A stretch of DNA of 64,000 nucleotides from an uncultured Eubacteriales bacterium (lineage in GTDB: Bacteria; Bacillota; Clostridia; Saccharofermentanales; Saccharofermentanaceae): contig OMWK01000006.1 in NCBI GenBank assembly GCA_900314745.1, positions 1 through 64,000 of the forward strand, written 5' to 3'. The notes under the pieces were generated by a model that saw only the letters and a list, made by a program, of their open reading frames with translations, was not told the origin of the DNA and did not search any database. Shown piece by piece: positions 53,991 to 64,000 of the stretch. The position numbers were made by a program, and so were the translations under genes. Within the stretch, counting starts at the first letter, position 1; every line of letters starts with the position of its first letter.

Positions 53991-55103
53991 TTAATCCTTT
54001 ACGGTTATCCTGTTCTTACCGTTCGCCTTCGACTCATACAGGGCATCGTCTGCCTTCTTAAGCTCCGATTCCCAACTTGAATCGCTGCGGCCGATGTGGT
54101 AGCCGATGCTTATGGTAACAGGTTCGTCCCTGAAACTGAACTTCGTACTCTCGAAAAGCTTACGGATATTGTCCAGCTCATAGATATCCTCCACCTTGTC
54201 GGCGTTCCTGAATACTATAACAAATTCCTCGCCGCCGTACCTGCCGCAAAAGGATTCTCTTGTGTTAAATCTAAGAAGATACTCACCGAGTTTCTTAAGA
54301 ACGACGTCACCGTTGTCGTGACCGTAAGTGTCGTTAACCGCCTTGAAGTTATCGATGTCGAGCATTGCGACTCCGATGTGAGCGTAGTTATTGGTCATGC
54401 TGAAGACCTTGTTAGCCTCTTCCTCGAGATGTCCCCTGGAATAGACGCCGGTAAGGGCATCGAATTCATAACCCGCCTTGTATTTGATAGAATTCTCCGT
54501 TATCTCCATGTTGATGAGAAGCTCATCGCTCGAGAAACGCTCAAGCTTAATGGCGAGATAACAGATTGCTATTCCTACGACCACGCATACTACAATGGAC
54601 TCGAGGGACTGCTCCATCTCTTCCGGATAATCAACTATATGGGCCGAGCCCGCAGCCACTACGAAGAATACGCACATCACCGCCTGAACCTTGTGGAATA
54701 TAGGGTCGTGGAAGATTCCGGCAAACATCAGGATAAAGAATGACAGCATCCACAGGGGAACAAAGTAACTGTGTATTATGGACAGTTCTCCGCTGAACAT
54801 CAGGAATGCCGTGGTACATGTCCTGTTCTTGATGTCATCGTTCGCCTTCGGGGATCTGTTAACGAAGAACATCAGAAGATACAGTGCAATATTGATCGAA
54901 CAGGGAAGCATGACACGGAGAAGAAGATAGTGAGGAACAGTCTGATCCAGTGTATCGGTAAAATAAAAATAGACGCCGAGTCCGAATTCAAGAACAAAGC
55001 TCACGATGGTCATTATCAGCATGAAGCGCTGTAACGACTGTCTGACGCTGCTCTCGAGCCTGGTCCTAGCATCCGTGTGTTCCATCAAAGTAGCTTCTCC
55101 CAT
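53991..55103 (-). CDS. membrane GGDEF diguanylate cyclase
   Basis: The 370-residue protein has six transmembrane helices in its first 185 residues and a C-terminal GGDEF domain. The catalytic motif is GGEEF (RYGGEEFVIVFRN), with DIDNFKAVNDTYGHDNGDVVL as the metal-binding and alpha0 region (shown as DIDNFKAVNDTYGHDNGD). It should make c-di-GMP in response to a membrane signal; no inhibitory RxxD site is evident. The ATG at 55103 has TATTAT ending 8 bases upstream and no Shine-Dalgarno; ATG 55085 is an alternative. Confidence 0.92.
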   Translation of the reverse strand: MGEATLMEHTDARTRLESSVRQSLQRFMLIMTIVSFVLEFGLGVYFYFTDTLDQTVPHYLLLRVMLPCSINIALYLLMFFVNRSPKANDDIKNRTCTTAFLMFSGELSIIHSYFVPLWMLSFFILMFAGIFHDPIFHKVQAVMCVFFVVAAGSAHIVDYPEEMEQSLESIVVCVVVGIAICYLAIKLERFSSDELLINMEITENSIKYKAGYEFDALTGVYSRGHLEEEANKVFSMTNNYAHIGVAMLDIDNFKAVNDTYGHDNGDVVLKKLGEYLLRFNTRESFCGRYGGEEFVIVFRNADKVEDIYELDNIRKLFESTKFSFRDEPVTISIGYHIGRSDSSWESELKKADDALYESKANGKNRITVKD

Positions 55104-55192
55104 GGTGTTGTATAATATGCTAAAAGTATGGCATTTCGAAATATTAACTTCAATCGAAAATATTACTGAGAAATGTCGAAAAAGGAACGGAT

Positions 55193-56386
55193 ATGGAAAC
55201 TTCTCATAACAAAGCTTCGGAATGGCTTGCTTTCATTGCCTCGATACTGTTCTCGGTGACATATACAGTCTTAAGCATCGTAGCAGCCAAAGGCTCCGGC
55301 AGTGTTACTTCAATCGTCTCCCTCGCGGCTCTTGCAGTCACAGGCATAGCCGCAACAGTCATATTGATACTGTACTTTAAGACCAACAGAAGACACGACC
55401 CCATGAGCCCCAGGATCAATGCCGTAAGCTCCCGCTATTCGCTGTTCCTGATAATCGTATCAGTCATCCCTCTTATACTTGAACTTCTGGGATATGCCAT
55501 TATCCCCGATTTCTACCAACTCGCGGATGAGCAGCCTTCGAGAGTGTCCTTTGCGATTACGATCATTACCATATATATGACAGCATTTCCGCTTCTGGCT
55601 CTGTCATTAAGAAAGGTCCCCAGGCTTGTGATCAGACCTCATAAGATGGGAATCGGAGTATTCATATCCTGCCTGTGCATGATGGCGGGACTTGCTTTGA
55701 TCGGAACACTTATCGGCGCTCCCATACACCTCATCTTAACGGCTCCGTTCGCAAGCGAGGATACAACGGATCTTGCAAAGATCATCCTCTCCTCCACACT
55801 CATAGAGAGGATACTCGTTACCGCCGTGCTCGCTCCGGTCTTCGAAGAGCTTATATTCAGGAAGCTTCTCATCGACCGTACGATAAAGTACGGTCAGACA
55901 TTAAGCATATTATTGTCCGGCCTTCTGTTCGGGCTGTTTCACGGGAACTTCCAGCAATTCTTCTTTGCGACACTCATAGGCATGCTTTTCGCTCTGGTAT
56001 ACATACGGACCGGCAGGATCAGATATTCCATTCTGCTGCATGCGGCAATGAACTTCTCCACATCATTTGTAACGGCTTCCCTTCTCATCAAGGTATACCC
56101 CTACCTCGAATCTGACTTTAAATCAGTCCCGACGGAGATAATATATGCCCTTGGCGTATTGGCTATATGGATGATGATCCTTCTGCTTGTAGCCGTAATC
56201 GGAATCGTTCTTATGATCGTATGGCGCAGGAGACTCATGCCTTACAGGGCACCGGAAGAGCCTTCGGCAGGTGCGGTCCTTGCAGGACTTATGAGATCAC
56301 CGATGTTCTGGAGCTGCACTGCGATAGCGCTCTCTCACTTCGCTTCTTATTATCTTCCTGATATTGTGAATACTTTGATCGGATGA
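55193..56386 (+). CDS. CPBP-family intramembrane protease
   Basis: The 397-residue protein has about eight to nine transmembrane helices and the three CPBP motifs: VFEELIFRKLL (EExxxR), GLLFGLFHGNFQQF (FxxxH) and LLHAAMNFS (HxxxN). Glu, Arg and His residues form the abortive-infection-type/CAAX protease site. Homologues act in bacteriocin self-immunity or in prenyl-protein processing. It has a good AAGGA site and stands divergent to the GGDEF gene. Confidence 0.92.
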   Translation: METSHNKASEWLAFIASILFSVTYTVLSIVAAKGSGSVTSIVSLAALAVTGIAATVILILYFKTNRRHDPMSPRINAVSSRYSLFLIIVSVIPLILELLGYAIIPDFYQLADEQPSRVSFAITIITIYMTAFPLLALSLRKVPRLVIRPHKMGIGVFISCLCMMAGLALIGTLIGAPIHLILTAPFASEDTTDLAKIILSSTLIERILVTAVLAPVFEELIFRKLLIDRTIKYGQTLSILLSGLLFGLFHGNFQQFFFATLIGMLFALVYIRTGRIRYSILLHAAMNFSTSFVTASLLIKVYPYLESDFKSVPTEIIYALGVLAIWMMILLLVAVIGIVLMIVWRRRLMPYRAPEEPSAGAVLAGLMRSPMFWSCTAIALSHFASYYLPDIVNTLIG

Positions 56387-56392
56387 ATGTGA

Positions 56393-57595
56393 TCAAAGAT
56401 CGCTCGGACCGTATTCCGAACGTACCTTGTCGGTAAATCCGTCATTCATCATGTCGATGATGAACGGTACTATCTTCGGATCGAACTGGGTTCCGGAATT
56501 CGCCAGAAGCTCCTCTTCGATCTCGTCATGACTCATGGCCTTCTTATATTTCCTGTCGAGGGACATTACATCATAAGAATCGGCAACTGATGCGATACGG
56601 GCAAACAGAGGTATCTGCTCACGACTGAAGCCTTCGGGATAACCCTTGCCGTCATATCTCTCATGGTGATAGTGCGCACAGTCCGAGATGTTGGGAATCT
56701 CGGTAAAATTCTTAAGCATCTCAACACCCTTCAGAGGATGTGTCTTGATGATCTCGAATTCTTCTGAAGTAAGCTGACCCTCATTTGTCAGTATCTCATC
56801 CGGAATGCCTATCTTGCCTACATCGTGAAGAAGTGTGCCGTAATAAAGATTCTGCAGATCATCCTCATCAAGACCCATTCTCCTTCCGATCTCCTTCGCA
56901 TATATTGCGACTCTGACGGAATGGTTCCTGGTGTAGCTGTCCTTGGCATCGATGAACGACGTAAAGGTCATGATCGACTGATTGAGGATCATGAGATCAT
57001 GTTCTCTCTGCTTCTGGATCTTCTCGATTCTGGCATTGGACATGAAGTATGAGCCGACGGATATGAACCACAGAAGATAGAAGACAAAAAGCACATACGT
57101 CATCGGCATCCTCGAAGGATCCAGAGGCATCTTGCCGATAACGGTATACGAGTTTACATTGAGCAAATGCCTGGAGTACAGGACCGCACCGAAATACCCT
57201 TCGTCATCAAACTCGACGAGTCCCATCTCCTGATCGGGTGTGAACACCAGTGAATCTCCTTCGATAAGGAAATCTCCGTTCCATGAAGAATCAATCTCAA
57301 AGGGCGCATCGAAGTCGATCCTTACGGACCACTCAGTCAGTCTCTTGTTATCGTTATTCTCAACAACAAATGAATACTCAGCTCCGCAGGGCATGCCCGG
57401 ATATCTGTAGATATCTTCCCATATCTTGCCTTCAGGATTGGTAACAACTAAGGCTATATCGCCATCTTCAGGACCGAATCTTCTTACTTCAGTAGAACTA
57501 TTTACAACATACAGAATGTACGCTGCCGTTACAGCCAGTAACAGTAAAAGGACCAGTAAGAGTATCCTGATGGAGTTGTTTGCTCTATTCTTCAT
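56393..57595 (-). CDS. membrane HD-GYP phosphodiesterase
   Basis: The 400-residue protein has an N-terminal transmembrane helix (about 8-30), an extracytoplasmic sensor region (about 35-160), a second helix (about 162-182), then the HD-GYP domain: NHSVRVAIYAKEIGRRMG, LLHDVGKIGIPDEI, KTHPLKGVEML, and HHERYDGKGYPEGF. It should degrade c-di-GMP, controlled from outside the cell. It lies 22 bases after ilvD; its start lacks a clear Shine-Dalgarno. Confidence 0.92.
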   Translation of the reverse strand: MKNRANNSIRILLLVLLLLLAVTAAYILYVVNSSTEVRRFGPEDGDIALVVTNPEGKIWEDIYRYPGMPCGAEYSFVVENNDNKRLTEWSVRIDFDAPFEIDSSWNGDFLIEGDSLVFTPDQEMGLVEFDDEGYFGAVLYSRHLLNVNSYTVIGKMPLDPSRMPMTYVLFVFYLLWFISVGSYFMSNARIEKIQKQREHDLMILNQSIMTFTSFIDAKDSYTRNHSVRVAIYAKEIGRRMGLDEDDLQNLYYGTLLHDVGKIGIPDEILTNEGQLTSEEFEIIKTHPLKGVEMLKNFTEIPNISDCAHYHHERYDGKGYPEGFSREQIPLFARIASVADSYDVMSLDRKYKKAMSHDEIEEELLANSGTQFDPKIVPFIIDMMNDGFTDKVRSEYGPSDL

Positions 57596-57617
57596 GTGCA
57601 GTAATCAAATATTTTTA

Positions 57618-59279
57618 TTAATAATTAATTATAGCACCTTTATCGGCAGATGAGACCATCTTTGAATAGCGCTTGAGATATCCGGTGAGTTCGGGTCTCT
57701 CCGGAAGTTCCATCGTCTTCCTTCTCTCCTCCAGTTCTTCATCGGAAACCTTGAGTTCGATCTTATACTCAGGGATATTGATGGAGATGATATCGCCGTC
57801 CTTGACATAAGCGATGTTTCCGCCGGATACAGCCTCAGGGCTGACGTGGCCGATGGATGCACCTCTTGTGGCACCTGAGAATCTTCCGTCGGTGATCAAA
57901 GCTACCTCCTTATCAAGGCCTGCACCTGCAATGGCAGATGTCGGAGAGAGCATCTCTCTCATTCCGGGGCCTCCTGCAGGACCTTCGTATCTTATAACGA
58001 TAACGTCTCCTGCCTGAACCTTGCCTGAATAGATGAAAGCGATAGCCTCCTCCTCACTGTTGAAGCAACGTGCCGGGCCCTCATGAACGAGCATCTCGGG
58101 AGCAACGGCAGACCTCTTAACTACGCAGCCGTCAGGTGCGAGATTACCCTTCAGGATCGCAAGTCCGCCTTCCTTCATGAACGGGTTATCCAGAGGTCTT
58201 ATTACTTCGGGATCCATAACCTTGCTGTTCTGTACGTTCTCACGTAAAGTCTTGCCGGTTATCGTCATGACATTGCCGTAGAGCAGACCCTCATCGAGCA
58301 GCTCCTTCATTACGGCATAGATACCGCCTGCTTCGTTCAGGTCTTCCATGTATGTCGGACCTGCAGGTGCGAGGTGGCAGATATTCGGAGTTCTTGCCGA
58401 TATCTCATTGATGTGGTCAAGGTCGATCTTAATGCCGCACTCGTTGGCGATAGCCGGGATGTGAAGCATGGAGTTTGTTGAACAGCCGATGGCCATATCT
58501 GCTGCTATGGCATTCTCGAATGCCTCAGCCGTCATGATGTCTCTCGGACGGATATTATTCTTAACGCACTCCATTACCTGCATTCCTGCGAGCTTAGCCA
58601 GGATAATCCTGTCAGAATAAGGAGCGGGAATTGTGCCGTTTCCGGAAAGAGCCATACCGAGAACCTCAGTAAGACAGTTCATGGAATTTGCCGTGTACAT
58701 TCCTGAGCATGAACCGCATGAAGGGCAAACCTTGTTAACGAACTCCTCGAGCTTCTCAGCATCCATCTTGCCTGCTGCATAAGCTCCTGTTGCCTCGAAC
58801 ATCGCGGAGAGTGAACGCTTCTTTCCGTCTACCCTGCCCGCGAGCATGGGACCGCCGCTTACAAAAACAGTAGGAAGATTAAGTCTTGCCGCTGCCATGA
58901 GAAGTCCGGGAACATTCTTATCGCAGTTCGGAACCATGACAAGTCCGTCAAAGCCGTGAGCCATTGCCATGGCCTCCGTTGAATCCGCAATAAGATCTCT
59001 TGTTACAAGAGAATATTTCATACCGATATGACCCATTGCGATACCGTCGCAGACAGCGATTGCCGGGAACACGATAGGGGTACCGCCGGCAAGCCTTACG
59101 CCCGCCTTAACAGCCTCGACGATCTTATCTATGTTCATGTGGCCGGGGACTATCTCATTGTATGAACTTACAATTCCGATGAGAGGTCTCTCGAGCTCTT
59201 CCTTGGTCAATCCAAGAGCATGGTATAAAGACCTGTGAGGCGCATTTGCAAAACCGTCAACTAAAGTATCCTTGATCAT
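57618..59279 (-). CDS. ilvD: dihydroxy-acid dehydratase
   Basis: The 553-residue iron-sulfur enzyme converts 2,3-dihydroxy acids to 2-keto acids in Ile/Val synthesis. Cluster ligands lie in [11 protein letters not shown] and [18 protein letters not shown]; the catalytic Ser region is [21 protein letters not shown] set the start at the ATG at 59279 (AAGAAGGT about 10 bases upstream); the longer frame to 59321 runs through a terminator. It is the last ilv gene. Confidence 0.96.
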   Translation of the reverse strand: MIKDTLVDGFANAPHRSLYHALGLTKEELERPLIGIVSSYNEIVPGHMNIDKIVEAVKAGVRLAGGTPIVFPAIAVCDGIAMGHIGMKYSLVTRDLIADSTEAMAMAHGFDGLVMVPNCDKNVPGLLMAAARLNLPTVFVSGGPMLAGRVDGKKRSLSAMFEATGAYAAGKMDAEKLEEFVNKVCPSCGSCSGMYTANSMNCLTEVLGMALSGNGTIPAPYSDRIILAKLAGMQVMECVKNNIRPRDIMTAEAFENAIAADMAIGCSTNSMLHIPAIANECGIKIDLDHINEISARTPNICHLAPAGPTYMEDLNEAGGIYAVMKELLDEGLLYGNVMTITGKTLRENVQNSKVMDPEVIRPLDNPFMKEGGLAILKGNLAPDGCVVKRSAVAPEMLVHEGPARCFNSEEEAIAFIYSGKVQAGDVIVIRYEGPAGGPGMREMLSPTSAIAGAGLDKEVALITDGRFSGATRGASIGHVSPEAVSGGNIAYVKDGDIISINIPEYKIELKVSDEELEERRKTMELPERPELTGYLKRYSKMVSSADKGAIINY

Positions 59280-59297
59280 ATCTTCTGTACCTTCTTT

Positions 59298-59329
59298 CAA
59301 AAAGAGGCCGCACATTTGCACGGCCTCTT
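59298..59329 (-). terminator. internal terminator between ilvC and ilvD
   Basis: A 9-bp stem (59302-59310 with 59321-59329) is followed on the minus strand by TTTTT, only about 20 bases before the ilvD start. There is no room for a new promoter between, so ilvD must depend on readthrough. Confidence 0.8.
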
Positions 59330-59352
59330 ACTATTATAAACTACCTTAACAA

Positions 59353-60903
<1,551 letters not shown>

Positions 60904-60907
<4 letters not shown>

Positions 60908-62571
60908 GCCTTATCCTCCCTGTCGAGTATCAGATGATCGAATGTTCCGCCCGGCTTAAGCATCGGAAGAACCAGTTCGTCCTTATCGATAAGAAGATCG
61001 ATAACCGCAGGTCCCGGAAGCTTATAAGCTTCCTCAAATACATTGCGGAACTCCTCTTCGTTTGATGCCCTGAAGCCCTTGGCTCCAAAAGCCTCAGCGA
61101 GCTTAACGAAGTCTGTCTTCCTGTCGAGCGTCGTATTCGAATAAACCTTATTATAGAACAGATTCTGCAATTGGCGAACCATTCCGAGAACGCTGTTGTT
61201 CATTACAACGATCGTCAGCGGAACATTATAGGTAACTGCTGTTGCAAGTTCTGTAAGATCCATTCCAAAGCTTCCGTCACCCGTAACAAGAACCGATCTT
61301 CTTCCGCTTCCGTATGAGGAACCGATGGCGGCACCCATGCCGAATCCCATCGTTCCGAGACCTCCTGATGATATCCATGTCCTCTTCTTCTTGAAGTCAA
61401 AGAACTGGGCAGTCCACATCTGGTGCTGGCCTACGTCCGTAACGATCTCCGTATCGTCATCAACGATATCAGAGATAACATTGATTGCCTGCTCGGGAAG
61501 GAAGTTCTCAACCTTGAACTCCGCCTCCTGCTCACGAAGCTTTGCTACCTTGTTCATCCAGTTGGGATTACGCTTGTAGTCAACAACATCGATGAGTTTT
61601 CTCAAGAAATCGGAGATATCGCAGGATACACCGAGATTAACCTTAACGTTCTTATCGATCTCGGCAGCATCTATGTCTACGTGTATCTTCCTCGCTCCCG
61701 CGGAGAACTTCTGGGCATCACCCGTGGATCTGTCGGAGAAACGAACTCCGATGCATATGATAAGGTCCGACTTAGCCATAGCCTTGGATGAAGCATAATG
61801 GCCGTGCATACCCTGCATTCCGAGGAATCTGTCAAGCTTCGTTGGAAGCTCGGACAGTCCCATAAGTGAGCAGCCGATAACTGCGTCTATCTTATCAGCA
61901 AGTTCGGATATCAGTGCGCCTGCGCCTGCACGTACTGCACCGCCTCCGAAGTAGATATAAGGCCTGCTGGATTCAGCTATCATTCTCGCTGCCTCTTTAA
62001 CAGCCTCATCAGGAGCACACTCATTCTCGTCCTTAGTAACGGGAGCCTTATAGCTGAACTCACACTTAGCAAGCTGTATGTCCTTCGGGATATCAACAAG
62101 AACAGGACCCGGACGCCCGGACTTCGCTATCTTGATGGCTTCTCTTATGGTATCTGCGAGATCTTCAACATTATGAACGATGAAGTTGTGCTTGGTTATA
62201 GGCAAAGTCACACCGGAGATATCTATCTCCTGAAAGCAGTCCCTTCCGATGAGGTTGTTGGCGACATTGCCCGTAATGGCAAGAAGCGGTACGGAATCGA
62301 GGTGCGCTGTAGCAATACCTGTAACAAGATTGGTTGCACCGGGACCTGATGTCGCAAGTACGACGCCGATCTCACCTGTTGCTCTTGCGTATCCGTCTGC
62401 GGCATGTGCTGCGCCCTGCTCGTGAGCAGTCAGGACATGCGTAATACGGTCGCTCTTCTTATAAAGCTGATCGTAGATATCAAGAACCGTTCCTCCGGGA
62501 TATCCGAAGATAGTCTTAACATTCTGCTCGATCAGAGTCTCAACAACAATTTCAGCTCCGCTCAGTTTCAT
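60904..62571 (-). CDS. ilvB: acetolactate synthase catalytic subunit
   Basis: The 555-residue TPP/FAD enzyme starts valine and isoleucine synthesis. The N-terminal domain has FGYPGGTVLDIYD and HEQGAAHAADGYARA with catalytic Glu; the TPP motif is TGDGSFGMDLTELATAVTYN and VVMNN. It is the first gene after the T-box leader; GGAG lies about 11 bases before the ATG. Confidence 0.97.
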
Positions 62572-62595
62572 GATGCATATCTCTCCTTCTTCAAA

Positions 62596-62870
62596 TTAAA
62601 AAGTCTCCTCTTCGCACAAGGCTAGTACTTGCACGAAGAAGAGACGAAAAGACTTAATTTCCGCGGTACCACTCTTCTTAGGTCGGTGACCTCACTCAGC
62701 GGTGTCTATCAACACCTCTCTCTGTAACGGGAGAACCCGATAAGACCTACTCGTATTAACTTTAAGTCCTACAGCTCCGGGATGACTTATCATTACGCTT
62801 CCTGTACCGTCTTGCACCATCCGGCGGCTCTCTGCAACAGTTCCACGCATCTTTTTTCCCTTCAGCGCTT
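62596..62870 (-). ncRNA. T-box riboswitch of the ilv operon
   Basis: The leader on the minus strand contains a Stem I distal part (GCAGAGAGCC, then GGATGGTGCAA), the T-box AAGAGTGGTACCGCGG (62661-62676), and a long terminator stem (arms about 62603-62620 and 62628-62645) followed by TTTTT. Uncharged tRNA pairs with the T-box to prevent termination. By alignment with the usual specifier context, the codon is probably GUC (Val) at 62784-62786, followed by A; AUC (Ile) one register later is less likely because the next base is not a purine. Confidence 0.93.
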
Positions 62871-62876
62871 TCAACT

Positions 62877-62905
62877 ATTAAAACACTTGTCTTCGCTTAT
62901 GTCAA
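62877..62905 (-). promoter_or_regulatory. sigma-A promoter of the ilv operon
   Basis: TTGACA (62900-62905) and TTTAAT (62877-62882) are spaced by 17 bp, with transcription expected to start near 62870 at the head of the T-box leader. Confidence 0.7.
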
Positions 62906-62918
62906 ACGAAGCTTACTG

Positions 62919-63668
62919 TCAGTATCCTGCAAGAAACTCCTTTGTTCTCGCCTGTCTCGGGTTGGAAATAATATCCGGACCCTGCTCGACGATAACACCG
63001 CCGTCCATGAACACAAGCTTATCTGCAACATCCCTCGCGAAAGCCATCTCATGCGTTACGATTACCATCGTCATCTTCTCCTCGGCAAGCTCGCGGATTA
63101 CCTTGAGAATGCCGGAAGTAAGCTCAGGGTCAAGAGCAGACGTGGGCTCGTCAAAGAACAGTATCTCGGGGTTAACTGCAAGTGCCCTCGCTATCGACAC
63201 TCTCTGCTGCTGTCCGCCTGACAGATTACAGGGATATGCGTTAGCCTTATCCGCCATGCCGAGCTTCTTCAGAAGTTCGTTGCATATCTCGTCCGCTTCC
63301 TCCCTGCTCTTCTTGTGAACATGGATCAGGGATTCTGTTATGTTCCTTCTTACCGAGAAGTGCGGGAAAAGGTTGAAGTTCTGGAACACGAGACCGAACT
63401 TGCCCCTTATCTCCTTAAGCGTCTTCTTATCGGTGTACTGCGTAAGTCCGCTGTGTGATGTCGATACCAAAGTCTCACCTGCGATAACTATCTTGCCCGA
63501 TGTTATCTGCTCGAGCGTCGTCGCGCATCTTAGAAGCGTGGACTTGCCGCCGCCCGAAGGACCGATAATGCCTACTACCTCACCCTTCTTAACTTCAAGG
63601 TCGATGCCCTTAAGCACCTCAAGGGAACCGAACGACTTATGAATCTTTGTCATCTCAAGAACGCTCAT
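62919..63668 (-). CDS. glnQ: polar amino-acid ABC transporter ATPase
   Basis: The 249-residue ATPase has Walker A GPSGGGKSTLLRC, signature LSGGQQQRVSIARALA, Walker B ILFFDEPTSALDPE and switch His VTHEMAFARDV. The spacing and C-terminal motif are typical of GlnQ/HisP-type importers. GGGGGATAT precedes the start. It follows the permease gene by 9 bases. Substrate (Gln, Cys, Arg or others) cannot be told. Confidence 0.95.
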   Translation of the reverse strand: MSVLEMTKIHKSFGSLEVLKGIDLEVKKGEVVGIIGPSGGGKSTLLRCATTLEQITSGKIVIAGETLVSTSHSGLTQYTDKKTLKEIRGKFGLVFQNFNLFPHFSVRRNITESLIHVHKKSREEADEICNELLKKLGMADKANAYPCNLSGGQQQRVSIARALAVNPEILFFDEPTSALDPELTSGILKVIRELAEEKMTMVIVTHEMAFARDVADKLVFMDGGVIVEQGPDIISNPRQARTKEFLAGY

Positions 63669-63677
63669 ATATCCCCC

Positions 63678-64000
63678 TTACTGATAGTATCCCATCTTCT
63701 TCTCTGCGCGGTTCATTATGATCTCGATGATACCGTTCATAACGTAATAGAAAACACCCGCAACGATGAAAGGCATTACGGAAACCTGAGCGGATGCGAG
63801 GTTCTTCGCTGTCGTAAACATTTCTGTTACGGCGAGGACCTGTGCGAGCGACGTATCCTTAACAAGAGTGATTACCTCATTGGTAACTGCGGGTAAAACG
63901 CGCTTAACAACCTGCGGGAGAATGATCCTGAAGAACGTCTGCGCCTTCGAAAATCCCAGTATCTGCGCTGCTTCGTACTGACCTACAGGCATGGACTGAA
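63678..64000 (-). CDS. amino-acid ABC transporter permease (partial, runs off the window)
   Basis: The C-terminal 107 or so residues of a His/Glu/Gln/Arg-type permease are present. The EAA loop reads PVGQYEAAQILGFSKAQTFF, then RIILPQVVKRVLPAV, and the last transmembrane segment with Y-Y-V-M-N-G-I-I-E-I-I follows. The Met at 63992 lies inside the family motif, so the gene continues past the right edge. Confidence 0.92.
   Translation of the reverse strand, partial: QSMPVGQYEAAQILGFSKAQTFFRIILPQVVKRVLPAVTNEVITLVKDTSLAQVLAVTEMFTTAKNLASAQVSVMPFIVAGVFYYVMNGIIEIIMNRAEKKMGYYQ

Overview
The window looks like chromosome from an anaerobic, sugar-fermenting member of the Bacillota (class Clostridia). 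This rests on gene order (rimP-nusA-ylxR-ylxQ-infB-rbfA-nrnA-truB-ribF), a T-box leader, strong AGGAGG ribosome binding sites, Rnf-type and [FeFe]-hydrogenase-like proteins, and no respiratory genes. A rumen or gut relative of Saccharofermentans or the Lachnospiraceae is plausible, but the genus cannot be fixed from sequence reading alone. Almost all genes lie on the minus strand.

Layout. 1-1200 is a small accessory patch: the istA end of an IS21-like element, a truncated DUF5131 gene, and a plus-strand gene for a double-glycine-leader peptide with a zinc-ribbon-like core. 1211-8748 is an operon read leftward from a near-consensus promoter: zinc-ribbon membrane protein, rpoD, rnfC-, rnfD- and rnfG-like genes, an unknown membrane protein, then tRNA-Arg(CCU) with its own promoter. 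8767-10726 is an ABC-2 exporter. 10823-16992 is a sucrose PTS operon: EIIBCA, a fused sucrose-6-phosphate hydrolase/fructokinase, HPr and enzyme I. 17098-18255 is a PadR/DUF1700 unit. 18376-28766 is the rimP-nusA-infB translation and RNA-processing operon, continuing through truB, ribF, lgt and rodA. 28967-34080 holds small regulators, membrane proteins, an HD-GYP protein and a lipoprotein. 34175-41125 has a sugar ABC transporter behind a RES-domain gene and a MntP-ZIP fusion. 41228-45226 has a VWA protein, a macro-domain protein and two exported proteins. 45304-51248 runs from a phosphodiesterase through an [FeFe]-hydrogenase-like protein, an HD hydrolase and a GH3 glucosidase to cysK. 51303-57595 has small membrane proteins, a DUF815 ATPase, a YunG-like protein, a GGDEF cyclase, a CPBP protease and a second HD-GYP protein. 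57618-62905 is the ilvB-ilvN-ilvC-ilvD operon under a T-box. 62919-64000 is a polar amino-acid ABC importer that runs off the window.

How it works together. Sucrose enters and is phosphorylated by the PTS, is split and its fructose phosphorylated by one bifunctional protein, and the general PTS phosphocarriers are made from the same transcript. A CUT1-type ABC importer and a cytoplasmic GH3 enzyme add oligosaccharide use. Cyclic-di-GMP turnover is represented by one GGDEF and two HD-GYP proteins. The most unusual items are the double-glycine peptide, the MntP-ZIP fusion, the ScrB-ScrK fusion, the reduced Rnf-like cluster without recognisable flavinylation motifs, and the VWA/macro pair.
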